Positions 34,740 through 45,190 of a DNA stretch of 64,000 nucleotides are shown piece after piece; the stretch's first letter is position 1, and the number at the start of each line of letters is the position of its first letter. Location of the stretch: the NCBI RefSeq assembly GCF_015207425.1, contig NZ_JADEWZ010000021.1, forward strand, positions 1 to 64,000, in the 5' to 3' direction. This DNA is from Lusitaniella coriacea LEGE 07157. Lineage in GTDB: Bacteria; Cyanobacteriota; Cyanobacteriia; Cyanobacteriales; Spirulinaceae. The translations under genes were made by a program, and so were the position numbers. The notes beneath the pieces are model-generated. The model did not search any database, was not told where the DNA came from, and worked only from the letters and a program-made list of their open reading frames with translations.

Positions 34740-36086
34740 ATGGGTAGAATTTTCATCTCGGCAGGTCATGGTGGGCTTGAAAGCGGCAAGCGCGATCCTG
34801 GAGCTATTGCTGGGGGGACAACAGAAGCACAGCAGATGATTTTGTTGCGCGACCAAATCGTTCCCGATTTACGATCGCGCGGCTACGAAGTTCTCTCTGT
34901 CCCCGACGATCTCAGTCTGCGGCAAAGCATCGATTGGATTAATGCGCGAGATCGTCAAGGCGATGTCGCCATCGAAATTCACGCCGACTCCTTTTCCAAC
35001 CCTAGTGCCAGAGGAGCCAGCGCCTTCTATATTGCCGGGAATAGTACGCGGAAAAAACACGCAGAAATGATTCTCCTCGCACTGCTGCGTCGCCTTCCCC
35101 AACTTCCCAGTCGCGGAGCAAAAGCGGACACGGACACCGGAGTGGGAAGTCTCGGTTTTTGTCGCCAGGTTGCCGTCCCGTCCCTCCTGCTCGAAGTTGG
35201 CTTCCTTTCTAACCCCGACGATCGTTCCCTGCTGCTCAACCGCCGCAAAGACATCGCTCAAGGCATTGCCGACGGACTTGAAGCCTGGGTGAGAGAAGTC
35301 TCAGGACTCGGCCCGGTCGAAACTACCTATCCCATCATTAATATTCGCCTCAACAACCAGTCCTACGACGAACAAGGCATCCTCGTTAACGGCAACTCCT
35401 ATATTCCCATCGATCTTGTCGATCGTTTGGGCATTGACCTCACCCAAGACGAGAACGTGCGCCTCTTGCAATATCGCGGCATCGTCTACGTCAAAGCGGT
35501 CGATCTTCGCAATAAAAACGTTTCAATTGGTTGGGATAACCCCGCTCGTGCTGTTGTCCTCCGTTCCATTACCAATGTTTGTCCCGGCGTATTCGACCGC
35601 ATTATGGGTCACGGCAACACCTCTGAAGTCCAACTCCAGGTATTCCTCAAAAATAATCACGAGAATGCCCTCAACGCTTTCCCCAATTTGCCCAAATTGT
35701 ATCGGCAAGAAGCGGCTCTCGAAGGTGTGAACTACGATATTGCCTTCTGTCAAATGTGTCTCGATACGTCTTTCCTCCGTTTTGGCAGTTCGATCAAATC
35801 TTCCCAAAATAACTTTGCTAATTTAGGAACCATTGGCGGGGGGGCAGAAGGCGCAAGCTTTCCCAGTTCGCAAATCGGAGTCAGAGCGCACATCCAGCAC
35901 CTCAAAGCTTACGCGAGTTTAGAACCCCTCGTTCAAGAGGTCGTCGATCCTCGCTTTCGGTTCGTCACGCGGGGAATTGCACCGCTTGTGGGTCAATTGA
36001 GTGGTCGTTGGTCTTCAGACCCCCAGTACGGCGAAAAAATCCTTGCCATTCTTCGCCGCCTCTACGAATCTGCAAGCCTCTTGTAG
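34740..36086 (+). CDS. N-acetylmuramoyl-L-alanine amidase fused to a glucosaminidase domain
   Basis: From the ATG at 34740 (AAGGAA upstream) the product has 448 residues. Residues 1-185 form an Amidase_3 zinc domain: His9 (SAGHGG), a Glu in TTEAQQMILL, the IEIHADSF motif and PSLLLEVGFLSN. A short beta domain like copper-amine-oxidase stalks follows (about 197-280, NNQSYDEQGILVNGNSYIPIDLV). The C-terminal part (about 285-448, YDIAFCQMCLDTSFLRFG; NNFANLGTIGGG) is a GH73-like glucosaminidase. No signal peptide is evident, which is odd for a wall enzyme. Related cyanobacterial amidases (TftA) shape hormogonium filament ends. The extra 27 upstream codons fall in the IS relic and are rejected. Confidence 0.85.
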   Translation: MGRIFISAGHGGLESGKRDPGAIAGGTTEAQQMILLRDQIVPDLRSRGYEVLSVPDDLSLRQSIDWINARDRQGDVAIEIHADSFSNPSARGASAFYIAGNSTRKKHAEMILLALLRRLPQLPSRGAKADTDTGVGSLGFCRQVAVPSLLLEVGFLSNPDDRSLLLNRRKDIAQGIADGLEAWVREVSGLGPVETTYPIINIRLNNQSYDEQGILVNGNSYIPIDLVDRLGIDLTQDENVRLLQYRGIVYVKAVDLRNKNVSIGWDNPARAVVLRSITNVCPGVFDRIMGHGNTSEVQLQVFLKNNHENALNAFPNLPKLYRQEAALEGVNYDIAFCQMCLDTSFLRFGSSIKSSQNNFANLGTIGGGAEGASFPSSQIGVRAHIQHLKAYASLEPLVQEVVDPRFRFVTRGIAPLVGQLSGRWSSDPQYGEKILAILRRLYESASLL

Positions 36087-36115
36087 ATGTTTCGTCATCC
36101 CGAATTCTATTTCCC

Positions 36116-36246
36116 AATCACGCCTGATGTGAACACCCTGAAACCCTTGCTAGGAATAGGGAATAGGGAATAGGGAATAGGGAATGGTAAGAAGAAATTA
36201 CCGTAGAGTAAGGGTTCTAGCTTCTAATACACATTAAGCGTCAATT
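36116..36246 (+). repeat. MITE-like element R4, copy A
   Basis: The ends AATCACGCCTGATGTG and (read inward) AATTGACGCTTAATGTG are inverted repeats, and both ends and interior resemble 56382-56499. The interior holds GGGAATA heptamers (36159-36186). The right end overlaps the last codons of the leftward GT4 gene and provides its TAA. Confidence 0.65.
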
Positions 36247-37457
36247 GCCATTTGAATATAATTTTTCCAATACTCCATTGCCGTTTTTGGTTCAAATTGC
36301 ATGGCGTTCAACCGTTGTTGAATAAATTGAATGATTTGTTCTGCACGATTGTCCCAGGTTAATTGTTGTACTTCTTGGAACGCGCGATCGGCAATGTCCC
36401 GGCTCAATGGGAGATTTTCTAATAATCGCGCGATCGCGTCCCGAAATGCAACAGGATTATCGGGTTCTGCCAGCAGTGCATTCTCGCCATCCCTCACAAC
36501 CGTCATAATCGTTGGCAGTGCCGAAGCAACAATTGGACGTTGACTCGCCATATAATCGAATAACTTCAAGGGACAAGTGAAATCTGCCAACTCCCAGGAT
36601 TGACTGGTGGGTAACAATAAAACATCCGCCGCATACAAATAAGAAGAGAGTTTTGATTGTTTGACATGACCCGTTAAACAAACATTTTTAATTCCCTTTT
36701 CTTCAATTTTTCTCACCGTTTCTTCTCGTCCGCCAACTAAAATAAATTCACACTCCGGCATCATTCTAGCCACATCCAAAATTGTTGGAATTCCCTTGTA
36801 ATCGTAAAGGCTTCCGGAGTATAAAATAATTTTTCTCTCTGTCGATAAAGAAAGCTGGGAACGAGCAGATTCTTTGGTTTGATGGGGTAGGATATTATTA
36901 ATATCAGCCGCGTTTGGAGCAATCAAAAGTTGCGCGCGATCGTACCCTTGCAAAAAAAAAGTCTCTGCAATTTGCGGTAGCGTTGTCACCACTCCCACTA
37001 AATTTTCAGCCTTTAAAAACTTACAATAAGCAGAATTAGAATCAATAGGTTCGTGCCATTCCCACAACACCGGAAACCCCAACTTCAAAAAGAAATCAAC
37101 AACTAATGTATTGCGGCTGTAAATTAAAGCGGGTGCTTTTGAACAAGTATAAATTCCAGCAATCTTCAAATAGCCTTGTGGCAGATAATACCCTTCTTTC
37201 AAAGGATAACTTTGTTTAAACTTCAAAGGAAGACGGACAACCTTAAACCTCTCCTCAAGACCGTACCAATCTTGGAAAAAAGAATCCATTCCTTTCAAAC
37301 TCACACTCAAATCGCCACTGGTAACCAGCTCAAAATTTTTCAGCTTTGCAGCAAAAGCTTGTGCCATTTTTGCCATTTGAATAGAATTTGCTGCTCTAGA
37401 TGGCATACAACCATTAGAGACATAAAGCATTGAATTTAGTCGAGCTAAGTCTTGCAT
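36234..37457 (-). CDS. GT4-family glycosyltransferase
   Basis: This 407-residue GT-B transferase has an N-terminal acceptor domain (MLYVSNGCMPSRAANSIQMAK) and a C-terminal donor domain. The donor domain contains KIILYSGSLYDYKGIPTILDVA, VCLTGHVKQSKLSSYLYAADVLLLP and the sugar-nucleotide motif CPLKLFDYMASQRPIVAS. It probably adds a sugar to an exopolysaccharide or lipid-linked glycan at the inner membrane. It is divergent from the GT2 gene at 37580. The terminal Ile-Asp-Ala and stop lie in an R4 MITE end, so the original C-terminus may have differed by a few residues. Confidence 0.88.
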   Translation of the reverse strand: MQDLARLNSMLYVSNGCMPSRAANSIQMAKMAQAFAAKLKNFELVTSGDLSVSLKGMDSFFQDWYGLEERFKVVRLPLKFKQSYPLKEGYYLPQGYLKIAGIYTCSKAPALIYSRNTLVVDFFLKLGFPVLWEWHEPIDSNSAYCKFLKAENLVGVVTTLPQIAETFFLQGYDRAQLLIAPNAADINNILPHQTKESARSQLSLSTERKIILYSGSLYDYKGIPTILDVARMMPECEFILVGGREETVRKIEEKGIKNVCLTGHVKQSKLSSYLYAADVLLLPTSQSWELADFTCPLKLFDYMASQRPIVASALPTIMTVVRDGENALLAEPDNPVAFRDAIARLLENLPLSRDIADRAFQEVQQLTWDNRAEQIIQFIQQRLNAMQFEPKTAMEYWKNYIQMAIDA

Positions 37458-37579
37458 CTTAATTCAAAAAACTATAGTGTTTCCTAGTTGAGCAAGTTAC
37501 AATGTCCACAACCTGCGGCAATAGTCAATAATAAAAGAATTGCTATAATTAAATTAAAAGTTTCTTCGAGAAATAAGTT

Positions 37580-38512
37580 ATGCCTGCAATCTCCATTGTA
37601 ATTCCAGTCTACAATGGCTCGACAACAATTCAAGAGACAATCGAATCTGTTTTAAATCAAACCTTTCAAGACATTGAAATTCTTATTATTAATGATGGCT
37701 CTAAAGACGAAACCCTAGAAGTTATATCTAAATTTGAAGACCCACGAATTCAAGTCTTTTCCTATTCTAATGCAGGACTCGCTATCAGTCGAAATCGCGG
37801 TATTGCCAAAGCAACAGGAGACTATATCGCATTTCTCGATGCAGACGATCTTTGGACTTCCGATAAACTCCAAGCACAATGGCAAGCACTACAAGAGAAT
37901 CCAGACGTTGCGGTTGCGTACAGTTGGACGGATTATATTGATGAGTCGAGTCAATTCTTATTCTCCGGTCGCCGTACCTCTTTAAGTGGCGATGTTTATC
38001 CAGAACTTTTGGTTCGTAACCTGCTTGAAAATGGTTCCAATCCCCTCATTCGCCAACAAGCATTAAAGGAAATTGGCGATTTCGATCCTTCAGTCAATGC
38101 AGCAGCAGACCGCGATATGTACCTGCGTTTAGCGGCACGCTATTCCTTTATTTGTGTCCCCTCCCCTCAAATTTTATATCGCGTTTCCGCACAATCTATG
38201 TCTGCTAATTTGACTCAACAAGAACAACACTCCGTTGCGGTCATTGAAAAAGCATTCAAACAAGCACCCCAATCTTTACAGCATCTAAAAAAGCAAAGTC
38301 TGGCAAACATTTATAAATATTTAGCCTGGAAATCACTGCAAGGTTTACCTTCCCCTCAAAAAGGAAGAACTGCAACCCGCTATAGTTTGCAATATGCTCG
38401 TCACGAACCCGAACTCTTGAAACAGTGGAAATTTGTCCTTAAGATGTTAGTAAAAAGTACAGCGTGTGCGCTCTTACCTCCGAGACAATCTCAAGCCTTA
38501 TTTAAAAAATAG
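37580..38512 (+). CDS. GT2-family glycosyltransferase
   Basis: This 310-residue GT-A transferase starts AISIVIPVYNGSTTIQETIESVLNQTF and contains IINDGSKDETLEVI, the DXD-type metal motif AFLDADDLWT (about residue 92) and a LIRQQALKEIGDFD acceptor loop. A C-terminal helical segment follows. It lacks obvious membrane helices. It lies divergent from the GT4 gene and convergent with the HpsE-like pair, suggesting a polysaccharide locus. The upstream 120 bases are A+T-rich and could hold two divergent promoters. Confidence 0.9.
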   Translation: MPAISIVIPVYNGSTTIQETIESVLNQTFQDIEILIINDGSKDETLEVISKFEDPRIQVFSYSNAGLAISRNRGIAKATGDYIAFLDADDLWTSDKLQAQWQALQENPDVAVAYSWTDYIDESSQFLFSGRRTSLSGDVYPELLVRNLLENGSNPLIRQQALKEIGDFDPSVNAAADRDMYLRLAARYSFICVPSPQILYRVSAQSMSANLTQQEQHSVAVIEKAFKQAPQSLQHLKKQSLANIYKYLAWKSLQGLPSPQKGRTATRYSLQYARHEPELLKQWKFVLKMLVKSTACALLPPRQSQALFKK

Positions 38513-38533
38513 CGAATAGATTTTACAGACTAG

Positions 38534-39469
38534 CTAACTTTTCTGGAGACTTCGTTTCAAAAAGTAGAAAGGACTCATCATCGAACCCCAAAAAAAAGCG
38601 AATTCGCAAGCAGCAACTAAATCCGTTTTCACTTGCCAGCGATACTTAAGAACGTGCCGCAGCAATCGTCGCAGACCGCCAAGAAACGTCCGAGAAAAGA
38701 CAATCGGTTTTTGCCAGGTTGTTGCAGGAATCATCCGCCATTGACAAGACCGCAACCCGTAAAGATGAGCCAGAGACAGAAGATATTCGCGATCCAGCCG
38801 TTCTGAGGGAATATGATGGTAAAGGTGCATATTGGGGTTGTACCAAATTTCCCACCCCCCTCGATACATATTCATAGAGATTTCGTAATCGTTCCCCCCG
38901 CGACCGGGATTGAGTAACTGCTTGGGAACGCAGTCTAACCAAGCTTGTCTGCGAACGACTAAACCCGCACCGGAAGGTAATTGCAACTTCTCTGGGTTAA
39001 ATTGTTGGGGTTCATTTCCGCCTTCGCGAATCGCCAACAGCAAATGTTCGACTCGTTTAAATTCTGGTGGCGGTTCGACTTCAAAATCGCTGTGAATTTG
39101 TCCGCCAAAAGACCCAGCTTGAGAATGTTGCGTACCAAATTGATAGGCTTGTGCGACCCAATCTTGCGTTACAAAGTTATCATCATCGAGAAACCCAACG
39201 AAAGTTGCATCAGAAGTTCGTACTGCTTTTTCCCTCGCAAAAGCTAATCCTTGCTGGGGTTCAAAACAATATTTGAGAGGAAAGGGAGAATTCCAATGGG
39301 ATTGCAACTCTCGAACCACTTCGGCGGTATTATCGCGGCTATTATTATCCACAATGAGTATTTCCCAAGCAATGGCTTCCGTCTCGACTTGCGCTTGCAG
39401 TTTCTCTAATACTCCGGATAAGCGTTCTGCACCGTTATAGGTGGGAATGGCAACGGTAAAATCGGTCAT
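38534..39469 (-). CDS. HpsE-like GT2 glycosyltransferase, second of tandem pair
   Basis: This 311-residue protein begins DFTVAIPTYNGAERLSGVLE, with ILIVDNNSRDNTAEVV, the DXD-type FVGFLDDDNFV and GRGGNDYEISMNMYRGGWEIWYNP. It resembles HpsE, a glycosyltransferase for the hormogonium polysaccharide of filamentous cyanobacteria. The start overlaps the stop of the upstream paralogue (ATGA at 39466-39469), indicating translational coupling. By eye the two share about half their residues and the same motif order, so they are a tandem duplication. The hps assignment is by resemblance only. Confidence 0.82.
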   Translation of the reverse strand: MTDFTVAIPTYNGAERLSGVLEKLQAQVETEAIAWEILIVDNNSRDNTAEVVRELQSHWNSPFPLKYCFEPQQGLAFAREKAVRTSDATFVGFLDDDNFVTQDWVAQAYQFGTQHSQAGSFGGQIHSDFEVEPPPEFKRVEHLLLAIREGGNEPQQFNPEKLQLPSGAGLVVRRQAWLDCVPKQLLNPGRGGNDYEISMNMYRGGWEIWYNPNMHLYHHIPSERLDREYLLSLAHLYGLRSCQWRMIPATTWQKPIVFSRTFLGGLRRLLRHVLKYRWQVKTDLVAACEFAFFWGSMMSPFYFLKRSLQKS

Positions 39470-40446
39470 GACTTAGAAGACCTCTTCCACAGGTAAAACG
39501 GACTTAAAATGCTGCTGCGTAAAAACTCCATTTCACAACTTGCAACAACGTCGTTGTTTTTTAGTTTTTGGCGATGTTTGAGGAAATAAAAGAGCGCTTT
39601 TTGGGTATCTTTTGCCAACCCAAAGGGAAAAAGTAGGGGTTTTTGCCAATTCTTAAGGCGCAACATTCGGATATGGTGTCTTGCCAAACCCGTAGAGCGC
39701 ATGAGATAGAGCAAATACTCCTTTTCTAGACGATCGCGCGGAATTTGATGATAAATTTCCATATCGGGGTTATACCACACTTCCCACCCCGCATTTTGGA
39801 TGTGCAAAACCGCTTCGAGGTCTTCGCTATTCAGGATAGAATCGTTCGATCTCCCGCTCAAAACTGGATTTTTCGGTACGTTTGCGCGCCATGCTTCCTT
39901 GCGCACCACCAACCCCGCAGACGGGGGAAGCATTTTCATCTGGGGGTCGTAAAGATGAGGTTGAGAACCCCGTTCGGTAATGGCGAAAAAACTGGCAATG
40001 CGATCAAAATCAGGCGGCGGTTCCACTTCGTAGTCGCCGTGGACTTGAGAACCGTAAGCACCCGCTTGGGGATGCGCTTCGCTAAATTTGCAGGCAGCCG
40101 CAACCCAATTTACCGCAGGAACCGTGTCGTCATCGAGAAAACCGACCCATTCTCCCTTTGCTTCTTTTATCGCCCGAATGCGTGCAAAAGCAGCACCCTG
40201 CTGGGTTTCACAGATATATCGCAGCGCAAAGGGTTGGGACCACTGGGACTGATATTCTCGTATCACCTCAGCCGTCTCGTCGCTGCTGTTATTATCCACA
40301 ATGAGAATTTCCCAGTTAATGAATTCCGCATTGCTTTGCAAGCGCAGTTGTTCGATGACAAATGGGAGTCGGGTTGCTCCGTTGTAGGTGGGAATTGCGA
40401 CGGTGAGATTGATAGCGTGCAGATTTTGGTGTTCTGAGTGTGACAT
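39466..40446 (-). CDS. HpsE-like GT2 glycosyltransferase, first of tandem pair
   Basis: This 326-residue GT-A enzyme has INLTVAIPTYNGATRLPFVIE, ILIVDNNSSDETAEVI, EWVGFLDDDTVPAVNWVAAACK (DXD metal site), the PPSAGLVVRKEAW acceptor region and GWEVWYNPDMEIYHQIPRDRLEKEYLL. The same blocks occur in the following gene. It probably transfers a sugar in extracellular polysaccharide synthesis. A stretch of 187 bases separates it from the clpB2 3' end. That gap holds an R2 MITE end. Confidence 0.83.
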   Translation of the reverse strand: MSHSEHQNLHAINLTVAIPTYNGATRLPFVIEQLRLQSNAEFINWEILIVDNNSSDETAEVIREYQSQWSQPFALRYICETQQGAAFARIRAIKEAKGEWVGFLDDDTVPAVNWVAAACKFSEAHPQAGAYGSQVHGDYEVEPPPDFDRIASFFAITERGSQPHLYDPQMKMLPPSAGLVVRKEAWRANVPKNPVLSGRSNDSILNSEDLEAVLHIQNAGWEVWYNPDMEIYHQIPRDRLEKEYLLYLMRSTGLARHHIRMLRLKNWQKPLLFPFGLAKDTQKALFYFLKHRQKLKNNDVVASCEMEFLRSSILSPFYLWKRSSKS

Positions 40447-40612
40447 TTTTGCCTTGTGTTCTTATCGTCTTCAACCTCAGTCTGTATGCGATAAGGTTCA
40501 GTTACCGACAGTGGATATATCCTTATTATTCCCAAAAGTCGCGGGCAAACGAACAGTCCCGATTGGTTTCTTTGTAGATATACCCCTGATGAGGTTATAG
40601 CAGCGTAACGCC

Positions 40613-40633
40613 CTAGTGGTTCGTCAAGCTCGA

Positions 40634-40634
<1 letters not shown>
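40613..40634 (+). repeat. Single end of MITE family R2
   Basis: CTAGTGGTTCGTCAAGCTCG matches, with one change, the right end of the R2 element at 11825-11919 in inverted orientation. It runs directly into the stop codon of clpB2 (complement of 40634-40636). Confidence 0.5.
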
Positions 40635-43288
<2,654 letters not shown>

Positions 43289-43464
43289 TTCTGACTCTAT
43301 TGGCGAGCGGGAGGATTGGGAGAGACGCGGCGATGCGAAGAGGGAAAATCTTTGGTTCGAGAGAGGGGGAAGGGGAAGGGTTGTTGTTTCTCCCCTTCTT
43401 TTTCCCCTGTCGCGTAGCGACTCCCTTATTCAAGCAGTTGGCTTTCCCTTTTCGCGATCGCGGT

Positions 43465-44001
43465 CTACTTACTAGGAAGATACCCTAATTCTTCGAGTTT
43501 GTTGAAGACTTTTGTGACGCTTTCTTCTAATTCTTCGCGATCGGTGCGACATTCTATATCTGGATTGAGAGGGGGTTCATAAGGATCGTCAATTCCAGTA
43601 AACCCTTTGATTTCGCCGGATCGCGCCTTTTTGTATAGTCCTTTGACATCTCGTCCTTCGCAGACTTCTAGCGGTGCGTTGACAAAAATTTCCACAAAGT
43701 TGCCAATTCGTTGGCGCACTTCTTCGCGAATTTCTCGATAGGGAGAGATCGCAGAGACAATGACGATGACATCATTACGGGTGAGGATGTGAGCGACAAA
43801 TCCGATCCGGCGGATATTTTCATCGCGATCTTCTTTACTAAATCCCAAGCCTTTGGTTAAATTTTGGCGCACGATATCGCCATCAAGGACTTCGAGTTTA
43901 CAGCCGCGCGATTTCAGTTGTTCTGCAACCGCTTGACTGATTGTGGTTTTTCCAGCACCACTTAAACCGGTAAACCAGAGGGTCACACCGCGTTGCTCCA
44001 T
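43465..44001 (-). CDS. cysC: Adenylylsulfate (APS) kinase
   Basis: This 178-residue kinase phosphorylates APS to PAPS in sulfate assimilation or sulfation. The P-loop GLSGAGKTT (about residue 12) is followed by LEVLDGDIVRQNLTKGLGFSKEDRDENIRRIG and the lid region KGLYKKARSGEIKGFTGIDDPYEPP, all diagnostic for CysC. The ATG at 44001 begins EQRGVTLWFTG as in homologues. The frame is open for 31 further codons upstream, which lack family similarity. Upstream on the same strand is a small ORF of unknown function. Confidence 0.95.
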   Translation of the reverse strand: MEQRGVTLWFTGLSGAGKTTISQAVAEQLKSRGCKLEVLDGDIVRQNLTKGLGFSKEDRDENIRRIGFVAHILTRNDVIVIVSAISPYREIREEVRQRIGNFVEIFVNAPLEVCEGRDVKGLYKKARSGEIKGFTGIDDPYEPPLNPDIECRTDREELEESVTKVFNKLEELGYLPSK

Positions 44002-44077
44002 GATTTTTTTTACTCCAACTTTATTTCTGTCTATCTTCAACGATCGTTTGCCCCAATCCGAATCATTTAGAAAACTT

Positions 44078-44314
44078 TTACTCAGATTCGACAAACGTAC
44101 AATATTGAGTTAGGGTTTCGTCACATTGATTATACGCTTTTATTCCTTTTTCTAAGAGTTTTGGGGCGAGTTGAGGATCGCTTTTTTTCTCTTTTCTGAT
44201 AATTTGTCCTGTTTTAATATTTTCAGATCGATCGCCAATATGTTTTTGTCGTGTTATATCTGAAATTTCATATTCCTCGGAAAAGGGATGCTGTACTTTG
44301 AGGAATTCTTTCAT
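44078..44314 (-). CDS. Small hypothetical protein
   Basis: A 78-residue open frame with ATG start, rich in charged residues (EEYEISDITRQKHIGDRSEN, then KKSDPQLAPKLLEKG). I do not recognise it. It has no signal peptide or membrane helix, and codon use is plausible but the frame is short. It lies 76 bases upstream of the cysC start on the same strand and may be transcribed with it. It could also be a spurious frame. Confidence 0.35.
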   Translation of the reverse strand: MKEFLKVQHPFSEEYEISDITRQKHIGDRSENIKTGQIIRKEKKSDPQLAPKLLEKGIKAYNQCDETLTQYCTFVESE

Positions 44315-44456
44315 CGAGGCAAACGTTGGCTCGGTATGTCAAATTGATTGTCCGTAAGTCATAACAAAACAGTGTTTTTTGTGATTAATTCGTTAAGCAT
44401 TTTTTTTCTAATTTTGCCAAGCGCTTAACATAGTATTCGATTGCTTGTTGTCGATT

Positions 44457-44592
44457 CTAATGTGGTTTGAGTTTAATTAAACTAAGGATAGTTTCTTCCA
44501 ATTCTCGAATCAGGAAAATGATATCAATTTGCGAAATTTCGATTTTTTACCTCCCGAAGTGCAACACTAATTTCCTTGGAAATATTTTTCAT
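44457..44592 (-). pseudogene. Possible decayed small gene
   Basis: On the minus strand the frame from 44592 reads MKNISKEISVALREVK and then stops. Shifted by one frame it continues IEISQIDIIFLIRELEETIL and SLIKLKPH-stop (44457). The two halves look like one amphipathic helical protein broken by a frameshift near 44545. The family is unknown. The rest of the 445-base gap 44315-44758 is A+T-rich without other visible features. Confidence 0.25.
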
Positions 44593-44758
44593 TGCTCTAT
44601 TTTTCAAAAACGTTTTAGTGGATTTTGTTGTCGATCTGATGTAATTAACTTCAAATATAGCGTTTCCTTAGTTGGTTGGGGACACAACTTATAACTTTAG
44701 GGAATTGGTAATAGAGAATGCACTTTATGAGTCCGAAAATTGCGATCGATCGTCGCGT

Positions 44759-45190
44759 TTATTTATCTACAATCCATTGAACGGTTTTGGGTAGATCGTC
44801 TACATTGACAGTAGGAAGTTCGGCTGCACCCAGAATGATTTTTACGTCCTCCGTTTTGCTCAGACGGTTGAGATAGTCAACTAAAGAAGGCTTTTCAACA
44901 ACGCCTTCTAGAATCACTTCAACTTGCTCGACTTTGCGTTGAACTCGTTCGAGAACGTCGTCTGCTAAGGCACGATACCCTTGGGACATGGAATTTTGCA
45001 GGGTTCGCAGAGAACCCGGTCCCAACCAACCCATTTCGCTTAAATCCTCAACCATTCCGCTTACGGCATTTTGTTCGATAAAAAAGACAACCCGAAGTGG
45101 CGTTTCCTGGCGTTTTGCAACTTTCTCTGCTTTTTTCATCGCGCGATCGTAAGCGTAAGGACTCATGAGAACGAGCCATACAGTGGTCAT
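44759..45190 (-). CDS. Small alpha/beta protein coupled to the SLC13 permease (stress-protein-like)
   Basis: From the ATG at 45190 this is a 143-residue protein (TTVWLVLMSPYAYDRAMKKAEKVAKRQ; LRVVFFIEQ; VKIILGAAELPTV). The alternating strand-helix pattern and the opening resemble the universal-stress-protein/HUP fold, though the typical G-x2-G-x9-G nucleotide motif is not seen. Its ATG shares one base with the stop of the permease gene (TAATG), so translation is coupled. It may be a cytosolic regulatory partner of that permease. Function is not established. Confidence 0.6.
   Translation of the reverse strand: MTTVWLVLMSPYAYDRAMKKAEKVAKRQETPLRVVFFIEQNAVSGMVEDLSEMGWLGPGSLRTLQNSMSQGYRALADDVLERVQRKVEQVEVILEGVVEKPSLVDYLNRLSKTEDVKIILGAAELPTVNVDDLPKTVQWIVDK

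Noticed and set aside
44467-44694. 75-codon plus-strand open frame
   Set aside because: Composition is unlike real proteins (Ile, Ser, Cys and Phe rich) and it is antisense to a more plausible decayed frame.
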